The notes under the pieces: generated by a model | The model's input: the letters and a program-made list of their open reading frames with translations, nothing else | Told to the model about the DNA's origin: nothing | Databases searched by the model: none | NCBI RefSeq assembly: GCF_002910915.1 | Contig: NZ_NEUF01000101.1 | Location: forward strand, 1-64,000 | DNA: 64,000 bases | Direction: 5' to 3' | Source: Streptomyces sp. SM10 | GTDB taxonomy: Bacteria > Actinomycetota > Actinomycetes > Streptomycetales > Streptomycetaceae | Shown here: one piece after another, positions 35,567 to 42,501 of the stretch | Position numbering within the stretch: the first letter of the stretch is position 1 | Layout of the letters: the number at the start of each line of letters is the position of its first letter | Translations under genes and position numbers: made by a program

Positions 35567-36418
35567 TCAGTGGCGGTAGGAGACCCCCGCGGTCTCGACG
35601 AAGGAGCGGACCAACGCGTTGGTGTCACCTTCGTTCCACACCGCCACCACCCGGCTCGGTGCCATGTCGATCAGCGGGACCACCGTGAACTCCGCGGGCA
35701 GGCTGTGCCCGAAGGGCGCCAGGCCGATCGTGCCGTTCCACAACACCGCCTGCAGGCACTCCTGGACGGCGCGCACCACCGGCCCCTCGCGCGGCCTGCC
35801 GCCGTTCCAGTACGACTGCCACAGGGGGTCGGTGCCCTGCGGGAACTGGAACCAGCGGCGGTCGTCCAGGTCCGCCAGCCGCAGCCGGTCGCGGCGGGCC
35901 AGTGGATCGTCGGCGCGCAGGACCACGCCGACCGGGTCGCTCCGCAGCGCACGCACCGTCAGGGCGGTCTCGTCGAACGGCGCCCGGGTGAGGGCGACGT
36001 CCACCAGCCCGGCCCGCAGTCCACACGTCGGATCGGTCAGGTCGGCGTCCCGGATGCGGATGTCGATGCCGGGGTGGTTGTGGCGGTAGGCGGCGGCCAG
36101 CCTGGAGACGCCCGGGTCGGTGCCGTCGCCCAGGATGCCGACGGTGAGGGCTGCGGCGCCGGCTGCGGCGCCGACGCGTAGACGGACACGGTCGGCGTGG
36201 TCGAGCAGGGCTCGGGCCTCGTCGAGGAGAACCGTGCCCACCGGGGTGAGCGTGACACCGGTGGGCGAGCGGGTGAGGAGCAGGGCCCCGATGTCGGCCT
36301 CCAGCCGCTTGATGGCCCGGCTCAGCGGCGGCTGGCTCATGTGCAGTCGGGTGGCGGCCCGGCCGAAGTGGAGTTCCTCGGCGACTGCCACGAAGTAGCG
36401 CAAGGTCCGTAGCTCCAT
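35567..36418 (-). CDS. LysR-family transcriptional regulator
   Basis: A 283-aa LTTR with the N-terminal winged HTH (residues 1-60: MELRTLRYFVAVAEELHFGR, S-Q-P-P-L-S-R-A-I-K-R-L-E) and a periplasmic-binding-like effector domain (~90-283). It is divergent from the cupin gene at 36500; a perfect T-N11-A palindrome lies between them, so the cupin gene is its likely target. Effector unknown. Confidence 0.92.
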   Translation of the reverse strand: MELRTLRYFVAVAEELHFGRAATRLHMSQPPLSRAIKRLEADIGALLLTRSPTGVTLTPVGTVLLDEARALLDHADRVRLRVGAAAGAAALTVGILGDGTDPGVSRLAAAYRHNHPGIDIRIRDADLTDPTCGLRAGLVDVALTRAPFDETALTVRALRSDPVGVVLRADDPLARRDRLRLADLDDRRWFQFPQGTDPLWQSYWNGGRPREGPVVRAVQECLQAVLWNGTIGLAPFGHSLPAEFTVVPLIDMAPSRVVAVWNEGDTNALVRSFVETAGVSYRH

Positions 36419-36425
36419 GCTGCAA

Positions 36426-36444
36426 CGATACCCATGAGGTATCG
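36426..36444. promoter_or_regulatory. LysR-type operator between the LysR and cupin genes
   Basis: CGATACC (36426-36432) and GGTATCG (36438-36444) with a 5-nt spacer contain a T-N11-A core (T36429, A36441), the classic LTTR box. It starts 8 bp from the regulator start codon. Confidence 0.75.
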
Positions 36445-36499
36445 GTGCTGCGAGAAGGGTCTTGGACACCGGAGGGGGCCCGGCGGTGCACTGGTGAAC

Positions 36500-36994
36500 A
36501 TGACCGATAGAGCCATGACCAGCGAGCCGGCCGCCGGCCCGGCCGTGTCGGTGGTGGGCCCGGGTGACGGTGAGACGATCGTCCTGGGCACCACGCGCAT
36601 GCGTGTTCTGGAGGACGGCAGCCGGACCGGGCACCGTCTCGCGGTCGCCGAGTCCGTCCTGGCCCCGCGCACCCAGGGGCCGCCGCAGCACCGCCACGCC
36701 CAGCACGACGAGGGCTTCTACGTCCTCTCCGGCACCGTCCGGTTCACCGTCGGGGACACGGAGCACGACGTCACCGCGGGCACGTTCGTGATGGTTCCGC
36801 CGGGCGCCCCTCACACCTTCGCCAACCTGACCGACCGCCCCGCCGTCATGCTCAGCACCTTCACGCCGGACCTGTACCTGCAGTACTTCCGGGACCTGCA
36901 GGGGGCGTTCGCCGACGGCCGGCCGATGACGCGAGGGACCGGAATCGAGGCGATGAGCCGCTACGCGACCGAGCCCGCCACCGACCTCGCCTGA
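36500..36994 (+). CDS. Cupin-domain protein
   Basis: A 164-aa single-domain cupin. Motif 1 G-P-P-Q-H-R-H-A-Q-H-D-E-G-F-Y-V-L-S-G supplies metal-binding His/His/Glu; motif 2 reads P-P-G-A-P-H-T-F-A-N. It resembles quercetinase/pirin-like small cupins that bind a metal and oxidise or isomerise small molecules; substrate unknown. ATG 36500; ATG 36515 and GTG 36494 are possible. Likely controlled by the divergent LysR gene. Confidence 0.85.
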   Translation: MTDRAMTSEPAAGPAVSVVGPGDGETIVLGTTRMRVLEDGSRTGHRLAVAESVLAPRTQGPPQHRHAQHDEGFYVLSGTVRFTVGDTEHDVTAGTFVMVPPGAPHTFANLTDRPAVMLSTFTPDLYLQYFRDLQGAFADGRPMTRGTGIEAMSRYATEPATDLA

Positions 36995-37190
36995 GCGCGG
37001 GGCGACGGAACGGGCCGGCCACCCGTGCTCCGGCCGGGAGGCGAGGCCGTGGTCTGCCGCCTCCTCCGAGGCTTCCCCGGCCATCGGTGCACGACGCCCA
37101 CGACGCCCACGACGCACGGCGCCCACGGCGCCATCGGCGCACACGAAGCACACGACGGGCCCCGTGAACCGGCGGCCATGAACGGGAACC

Positions 37191-37550
37191 ATGAACATCG
37201 CCTCCTGGATCGTGGCCGGACTGCTGGCCCTCTTCTACTGCTACGCGGGAACGTTGAAGGTGATCCGCAGCCGTGATCAGCTCCGCCCGATGATGGCCTG
37301 GGTCGACCGCCTACCCCTGCCTGCCCTCAGGGCGCTGGGGACGGTCGAAGTGCTCGGCGCGGCCGGCCTGCTCCTGCCACCGCTGACCGGCATCGCCCCC
37401 TCGCTGGCCCTTGCCGCGGCCATCGGCCTCGTCGTCCTGCAGGCCTGTGCCATCGCCGTCCACCTGACCGGCGGAGACCGCCGGATCGAACTCAACGCCG
37501 GGCTCATCGCCGCCGCGGCCGTGACCGTCTGGCTCGCCACCGGTCGGTGA
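37191..37550 (+). CDS. DoxX-like small membrane protein
   Basis: A 119-aa protein with four hydrophobic segments and the N-terminal L-F-Y-C-Y-A-G-T-L-K-V pattern of the DoxX/MauE-like group. Members are linked to quinone or thiol redox chemistry but most are uncharacterised. ATG 37191. The 196-bp gap before it holds degenerate CACGACGCC repeats around 37089-37130 and no obvious gene; it may be co-transcribed with the cupin gene. Confidence 0.8.
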   Translation: MNIASWIVAGLLALFYCYAGTLKVIRSRDQLRPMMAWVDRLPLPALRALGTVEVLGAAGLLLPPLTGIAPSLALAAAIGLVVLQACAIAVHLTGGDRRIELNAGLIAAAAVTVWLATGR

Positions 37551-37594
37551 CCGGGCGCGGAACACGGACCGAGGGTGCGAATCCGATGCCGACG

Positions 37595-37631
37595 GCTCCG
37601 CCCCGCCGAGCCAGGCTCGACGGGGCGGAGC
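37595..37631. terminator. Bidirectional terminator between DoxX and snpA
   Basis: GCTCCGCCCCG (37595-37605) pairs with 37621-37631; an inner CGAGCC/GGCTCG pairing extends the stem. It lies between convergent genes. Confidence 0.75.
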
Positions 37632-37697
37632 AGGGACCGAGGCGGCCGGTGGTGTCCTTCCGGGCGGAGGGGCCCCTTCGGCGCGAGGCGCGGGCCG

Positions 37698-38369
37698 TCA
37701 GGAGGTGGCGCGGGCGAGAGCGGCCGCGAGGCCGTTCTGCCAGAGGTAGTTCACCTGCGAGCGCTCGGTGGCGTTCGGGTAGGCGTTCGTGCAGGACGTC
37801 CCGGGGCCGCCGCCCGACATGAGCTCGCTGCACGGCCCCGTGTAGTGGTCCGGCAGCCCGAGCACGTGCCCCGTCTCGTGTGCGGTGACACGGGTCGAGT
37901 TGTACTGCTGGTTCTGCGCGTAGTCGAGGAAGATGTAGCCGCTGCCGTGCCCGTTCGTGCTCGCGTACGAGCCCCGGGAGTCGTTGCCCTCGTAGTAGGC
38001 GAAGTCCGCGTTCGAGCCCTCCTGCAGCTTGACGTTGCTGACCGAGCTGTTCCAGATGCTGGTGCTGCTCGCTATCTGGCTGCGGAAGCTGGGGGCGTTG
38101 GTGGTGCTGTAGACCACGGTGACGGCCTGGGCGCCCGGGTTCGCGGCCCGCTTCTCGGCCACGGACTTCATGACGGCCTCGAAGAAGGCCTTGTTGGCGG
38201 CGGCGTTCTCGCTCGATCCGGCGTACGCGGCGAAACCGGCCCGGGCCGTGTCCTGGGAGGACGCGGGAGCAGGGGCGGCGGCGACCGCGGGTGCGGTGCC
38301 CAGAGCGGCGGCGAGTGCGAGTCCGAGACCGGCCACGGCTGACATGGCGGCTGTCCTGGGGTGTCTCAT
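37698..38369 (-). CDS. snpA: Snapalysin-type secreted metalloprotease (M7)
   Basis: A 223-aa secreted neutral protease. The signal peptide (residues 1-~31, A-V-A-A-A) is followed by a short propeptide and the catalytic domain. The zinc motif [11 protein letters not shown] gives His164, Glu165, His168 and the third ligand Asp174, the metzincin variant typical of snapalysin. Cys180 and a later Cys form a disulfide. ATG 38369 with AGGAG upstream. Divergent from the LysR regulator snpR, the arrangement known from S. lividans/S. coelicolor, where SnpR activates snpA. Confidence 0.95.
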   Translation of the reverse strand: MRHPRTAAMSAVAGLGLALAAALGTAPAVAAAPAPASSQDTARAGFAAYAGSSENAAANKAFFEAVMKSVAEKRAANPGAQAVTVVYSTTNAPSFRSQIASSTSIWNSSVSNVKLQEGSNADFAYYEGNDSRGSYASTNGHGSGYIFLDYAQNQQYNSTRVTAHETGHVLGLPDHYTGPCSELMSGGGPGTSCTNAYPNATERSQVNYLWQNGLAAALARATS

Positions 38370-38481
38370 GGGGGGTGTCTCCTGCCTGTCCGAAGGACCC
38401 CGCCCGGAGGAACGGACGGGGAACGGGTGGGGGTACGGACTGAGTCTCGGCCCGGCCGGGCCGCAGCGGATGATGTCAACC

Positions 38482-38504
38482 GGCGATAGCGCCGCCCTAT
38501 CGCC
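38482..38504. promoter_or_regulatory. Putative SnpR operator in the snpA-snpR intergenic region
   Basis: GGCGATAG (38482-38489) and CTATCGCC (38497-38504), perfect 8-bp arms with a 7-bp spacer and a T-N11-A core (T38487, A38499). It sits ~113 bp from the snpA start and ~120 bp from the snpR start, the right place for activation of snpA and autoregulation. Confidence 0.75.
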
Positions 38505-38623
38505 CGGCGGAACGCGCACGGAATCAGCACGTTCCGGTCGCCCCGACACCCCCTGAACCGTCCCCGTTTGGTGGGGTTGGGGCATCTGGTGCTCGAGGTG
38601 CGAACAGCCATACTCTCGCCGTC

Positions 38624-39577
38624 ATGGAGCTCGAGGTGAGACACCTCAGGGCGCTCTGCGCCATCGCTGACACGGGCAGCCTGCACCGGGCGGCGCGGAG
38701 GCTGGGCGTCAGCCAGCCCTCGCTCACCACCCAGCTCCAGCGGATCGAGAGGACGATGGGGGCGGAGCTGTTCCGCCGGGAGAGGACCGGCTGCCGGCCC
38801 ACCCTGCTGGGCCGTGCCGTCCTCAGCCGCGCCCGCCCGCTGCTGGACGGCATGTCCGCCCTCGTGGGGGCCGCGCTGGCCGAGGCCGAGGCAGCCCGGG
38901 CCGACGGCCCCCGCCTGAGGATCGGATCGACGGCGAGCCGGGTCATCGGAGGATGGCTGCGCGGGCTTCGGGTGAGGCTGCCCGGCACCGACATCTCGCT
39001 CCGGGTGGACGTCTCGGCGCGGGCGCTGCTCGGAGCGGTGGCGGCCGGCCGGCTCGACGTGGCCTTCGTGCACGAGGTGGAGGGCTTCCCGCTCGCCGTT
39101 CCCGACGGGCTCGTCCAGCGCGTACTCGTCGAACGCGAACCGCAGTTCATCTCCCTGGCGCGGGACCATCCGGCGGCCGGACGGCCTGTGGTCGACCTCG
39201 GGGACCTGGCGGGCGACCGGTGGATGGTCGACCCCTCGGTGGACGGCGAATGGGACGGGGTGCGCCGGGTCCTGGGCGCCGCCGGCCTCGATCCGCCCGT
39301 CCTGCACGGCGACTACCTCACGGCTGCCTCCCTCGTCGTCCTCGGAGAGGCGGTCGCCCCGTGCCAGCCGACCTCGGGCCCGCGCGACGACATGGCGATC
39401 CGCCCGCTGCGCGGCGACCCGCTCGCCGTGCGGCTGCTGCTGGTCTCGCGGCCGGGCGCGGACATGGACGCCGTGTACGAGGAGTTGGAGGCGGCCTACC
39501 GCGACGCGGCACGGCGGGCCGAGCAGTACCACCGGTGGCTGCTGCGCCACAGTAGCCCTCTCGCGTACACGTCCTGA
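38624..39577 (+). CDS. snpR: LysR-family activator SnpR
   Basis: A 317-aa LTTR: N-terminal HTH (MELEVRHLRALCAIADTGSL, V-S-Q-P-S-L-T-T-Q-L-Q-R-I-E) and C-terminal effector domain. The start ATG 38624 gives standard length. The divergent position next to snapalysin identifies it as the SnpR-type activator. The effector is not known to me. Confidence 0.88.
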   Translation: MELEVRHLRALCAIADTGSLHRAARRLGVSQPSLTTQLQRIERTMGAELFRRERTGCRPTLLGRAVLSRARPLLDGMSALVGAALAEAEAARADGPRLRIGSTASRVIGGWLRGLRVRLPGTDISLRVDVSARALLGAVAAGRLDVAFVHEVEGFPLAVPDGLVQRVLVEREPQFISLARDHPAAGRPVVDLGDLAGDRWMVDPSVDGEWDGVRRVLGAAGLDPPVLHGDYLTAASLVVLGEAVAPCQPTSGPRDDMAIRPLRGDPLAVRLLLVSRPGADMDAVYEELEAAYRDAARRAEQYHRWLLRHSSPLAYTS

Positions 39578-39649
39578 GCGCGGAGTTCCCCGTTCTGCCG
39601 AGAGCGAGGTCCTGTTTCGTCCGTCCGCCACTCCGGGCAGGACCACGAC

Positions 39650-40654
39650 ATGAGGCTCTTGATCCTGGGTGGTACGGAATTCGTCGGACGCGCGGTCACC
39701 GACGCGGCCCTCGGGCGTGGATGGGAGGTCACCGTCCTCCACCGCGGCCGCCACGCGGCGCCGCCCGGGGTGCGGACACTGACCGGTGACCGCACGGCGG
39801 GTGAGGCGGGCCTCGCGGAGCTGGCCGGTGGCACCTGGGACCTGGTGGTCGACACATGGAGCGGCGCACCCTCGGCCGTGCGGGACGCCGCCGGACTGCT
39901 GGCGCGGAGAGCGGGGCACTTCAGCTATGTCTCCAGCAGGTCCGTGTACGCGTACCCCACCCCCGCCGGGCTGGGGGAGGACGGGCCGCTGGTCACCGGG
40001 GCCTCTCCCGGAGACGGCCCGGACGTGTCGTACGCCCTGGCCAAGCGCGGCGGGGAGCTCGCGGCGCAGGAAGCCTTCGGCGACCGGGCGCTGCTGGCCC
40101 GGGCGGGGCTGATCCTCGGCCCCAGGGAGAACATCGGCCGGCTGCCGTGGTGGCTGGGCCGGGCCGCACGGGGCGGCGACATGATCGCACCGGGACCACC
40201 GGATGCCGCCCTCCAGTACATCGACGCCCGCGACCTGGCGGACTGGCTGCTGGATGCCGCGGCGGACGGCCTGTCAGGTGCGTTCAACACGGTGAGCCGC
40301 CCGGGGCACGCGACGATGGGCGAGCTCCTGGACGCCTGTGTCCGGGTCACCGGCTCCCGTGCCCGACTGCGCTGGACCGACCCCGCTCTGCTCCTTGCGG
40401 CGGGTGTCGAACCGTGGACGGACCTGCCGGTCTGGCTGCCCGCCGGAGAGCTCTACGACACGCTGCACCAGGGCGATGTCACCAAGGCGCACGCGGCCGG
40501 ACTGCGGTGCAGACCCGTCGCCGAGACCGTCGCGGACACCTGGGACTGGCTGAGCGGTCTCGGAGGCACGGCTCCCCAGCGGCCCGACCGGCCGGCCGTC
40601 GGTCTCGACGCGCAGGCCGAGGCGAAGCTCCTCGCCTCGCCCGGCAGCCCTTAG
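39650..40654 (+). CDS. NAD-dependent epimerase/dehydratase (SDR) family protein
   Basis: A 334-aa extended/atypical SDR. Rossmann motif G-G-T-E-F-V-G (residues 7-13); the region F-S-Y-V-S-S-R-S-V-Y-A and Y-A-L-A-K-R-G provides the Ser/Tyr/Lys catalytic set. It probably acts on a nucleotide sugar or similar; specificity unknown. ATG 39650. It is followed closely by the DUF952 gene (9-bp gap) and the NmrA-like gene, forming a three-gene operon. Confidence 0.87.
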   Translation: MRLLILGGTEFVGRAVTDAALGRGWEVTVLHRGRHAAPPGVRTLTGDRTAGEAGLAELAGGTWDLVVDTWSGAPSAVRDAAGLLARRAGHFSYVSSRSVYAYPTPAGLGEDGPLVTGASPGDGPDVSYALAKRGGELAAQEAFGDRALLARAGLILGPRENIGRLPWWLGRAARGGDMIAPGPPDAALQYIDARDLADWLLDAAADGLSGAFNTVSRPGHATMGELLDACVRVTGSRARLRWTDPALLLAAGVEPWTDLPVWLPAGELYDTLHQGDVTKAHAAGLRCRPVAETVADTWDWLSGLGGTAPQRPDRPAVGLDAQAEAKLLASPGSP

Positions 40655-40663
40655 CGTGGCCCG

Positions 40664-41026
40664 ATGACCGAACAGCTGCTGCACCTCACCGAAGCGCCCC
40701 TGTGGGAGGCCGCCCGCAGAGCGGGGACGTACGAGATGTCCACGAAGGGCCGGACCCTGAGCGAGGAAGGGTTCATCCACTGCTCGCTGCCCCATCAGCT
40801 CCCATCGGTCGCACGGGCGTTGTACGGATCGGACGACGAGGGCCTGGTCGTGCTGGTCATCGACGCGGAGCGGCTCCCGGCGCCCGTGCGGTTCGAAGCC
40901 GTGGAGCCCGGCGGCGAGGAGTTCCCCCACTTCTACGGGCCGCTGCCCGCCGATGCGGTCGTGGAGGTGCGCACCCTGGCCGAGCACACCGTACGCGCCG
41001 CGGCCGAGGCGGGCGGGGCCCGGTGA
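40664..41026 (+). CDS. DUF952 family protein
   Basis: A 120-aa protein with the DUF952 pattern: H-L-T-E-A-P-L-W at the N terminus, F-I-H-C-S-L-P-H-Q near residues 37-45, and F-P-H-F-Y-G-P-L near 87-94. Function unknown; the fold is ADP-ribosyltransferase-like in related proteins. Starts 9 bp after the SDR gene; its TGA overlaps the next GTG. Confidence 0.88.
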   Translation: MTEQLLHLTEAPLWEAARRAGTYEMSTKGRTLSEEGFIHCSLPHQLPSVARALYGSDDEGLVVLVIDAERLPAPVRFEAVEPGGEEFPHFYGPLPADAVVEVRTLAEHTVRAAAEAGGAR

Positions 41027-41904
41027 TCAGCCCCCTCGTCGCGGTCACGGGCGCGAGCGGGGCGGTCGGCGGCAGGGTCGCCGCGCGGCTGGCCCGGACC
41101 GGCGTCCCCGTGCGTCTCCTCGGCCGGGACCCCTCCCGGCTGCCCCGGCTGCCCGGCACGGTCGCGGCGCCTCCCGCCGCGTACGGGGACGGGGAGGCCA
41201 TGCACCGTGCGCTCGACGGCGCACACACCCTCTTCCTCGTCTCGGCGCACGAGAGCCCGGGCCGGGTGCTGGAGCACACCACCGCGGTGGACGCCGCCCT
41301 CGCCGCGGGAGTCGAGCGCATCGTGTACGTGTCGTTCCTGGGCGCGGCACCGGATGCGACGTTCACGTTCGCCCGGGACCACTGGCACACGGAGGCGCAC
41401 ATCAGGATGACGGGCGTGCGTCACACCTTCCTGCGGGACAGCTGGTATCTGGCGGGGCTTCCCGCGATGACCGCTACCGACGGCGTCCTGCGCGGCCCCG
41501 CAGGGGAGGGGCGGGTCTCGGCCGTCTCCCACGAGGACATCGCGGACTCGGCGTCGGCCGTCCTGCTGGACGAGGGGGCCGTCCACGACGGCGTGACGTA
41601 CGCCCTCACGGGGCCCGAGGCGTTCACGCTGGCGGAGGCGGCCGCGGAGCTGAGCCGCCGTACCGGACGCGAGATCCGGTACGTCCCCGAGACCAGGGAG
41701 GAGGCCTACGCCTCACGCGCCGGCTACGGCGCCGAGGAGTGGGAGGTGGCCGGCTGGGTCACCTCGTACGAGGCGATCGCGGCCGGTGAGCTGGACACGG
41801 TCTCGGACGCCGTTCCCACGCTGACGGGACGCCCGGCCGAAAGCCTGGCCGACTATCTCCGGAGGAACCCGGAGAGCTACCGCCACCTGCTGATGGACGC
41901 CTGA
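41023..41904 (+). CDS. NmrA-like NAD(P)H-binding SDR protein
   Basis: A 293-aa atypical SDR with the dinucleotide loop V-T-G-A-S-G-A-V-G-G (residues 8-17) and Y-V-S-F-L-G-A. Related proteins are NAD(P)H-quinone or azo-reductase-like (QOR2 type). GTG 41023 overlaps the DUF952 stop (GTGA). It is the last host gene before the attL junction, followed by a strong terminator. Confidence 0.88.
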   Translation: MISPLVAVTGASGAVGGRVAARLARTGVPVRLLGRDPSRLPRLPGTVAAPPAAYGDGEAMHRALDGAHTLFLVSAHESPGRVLEHTTAVDAALAAGVERIVYVSFLGAAPDATFTFARDHWHTEAHIRMTGVRHTFLRDSWYLAGLPAMTATDGVLRGPAGEGRVSAVSHEDIADSASAVLLDEGAVHDGVTYALTGPEAFTLAEAAAELSRRTGREIRYVPETREEAYASRAGYGAEEWEVAGWVTSYEAIAAGELDTVSDAVPTLTGRPAESLADYLRRNPESYRHLLMDA

Positions 41905-41941
41905 TCCGGGCGTGCCGGGGCTTCGCCGCCGGGAAAGAAGA

Positions 41942-41995
41942 CCGCACCCGGTCCGTGCGGGACGCCGTGCTCGGCGTCCCGCGGACCGGGTGCGG
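41942..41995. terminator. Chromosomal terminator, ancestral sodN terminator
   Basis: A 24-bp two-part stem: 41942-41955 with 41982-41995 (CCGCACCCGGTCCG arms) and inner 41958-41967 with 41972-41981, TGCT loop and a 2-nt bulge. It ends 54 bp from the ancestral sodN stop codon position at 42049, so before the element inserted it was the sodN terminator. It now also closes the NmrA-like operon. Confidence 0.85.
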
Positions 41996-42039
41996 AAGGA
42001 CAGGCGGTATGACCGGCGGAATCGCAGGTCGTACCCCCC

Positions 42040-42067
42040 AACCAGAGATCAGGCCTTCTTGGTCTCC
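42040..42067 (+). repeat. attL core
   Basis: A 28-bp direct repeat of 59888-59915 with one mismatch (G at 42052 versus A at 59900). On the minus strand it encodes E-T-K-K-A-stop, the last codons of SodN. Sequence to its right (42068 onward) diverges from sodN. Confidence 0.92.
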
Positions 42068-42501
42068 AAGTAATGGGCCGGGTCGGTGACCTGCCGGGAT
42101 GTCTCCTGTGGGTTGCTGACCTGGCCTTTTCCTGATGGCTAGCGATGGGGTACGACAGTCGTAATTGGGTGTCCTGCGGACTGTGTGCGGACTGTGGACC
42201 TTGTACCGCTGCAGCAGATGCAGCTACTCAGACGGATGGCGGCCCTGCCGTGCCACCGTGGGCGTTCGACCCCTCGGGCCCCCGACTGTTCAAAGTGCTG
42301 CGCGGGCGCGCTGAGTGCGAACCGTATGAGCGACGGGCCGGCTACTCGCACAAGCACACCACTGCGTGAACGTGGAGGCAGTGAAAGATCTGACCAGGCA
42401 CGTGTTGTGGATCTCGTCAGCTTCCCGCACGGTGCCACGACAGCCGCCAAGCCGTCCTCACTCCAGAGGCAGCGCTAAAAATGGCCCCGCGCTTACCTTT
42501 A
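42068..42501. other. Left end of the element, no convincing gene
   Basis: About 430 bp next to attL. It contains a head-to-tail 11-bp repeat TGCGGACTGTG at 42175-42185 and 42186-42196, and similar GGTGACCTGCC/GCTGACCTGGCC stretches near 42087-42127. These could be integrase or Xis arm-binding sites. A 74-aa ORF (42145-42369) with a C-G-L-C-A-D-C-G-P-C cluster exists but lacks a good RBS or family. Confidence 0.5.

Noticed and set aside
42240..42290. TTCGA-containing segment resembling a tRNA T-arm near attL
   Set aside because: No acceptor, D or anticodon arm can be formed around it; no tRNA gene is visible anywhere in the window.
42145..42369. 74-aa ORF with a C-G-L-C-A-D-C-G-P-C cluster at the left end of the element
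   Set aside because: No clear RBS, no recognised family, and the Cys cluster is produced by the 11-bp tandem repeat; kept only as part of the left-end region.
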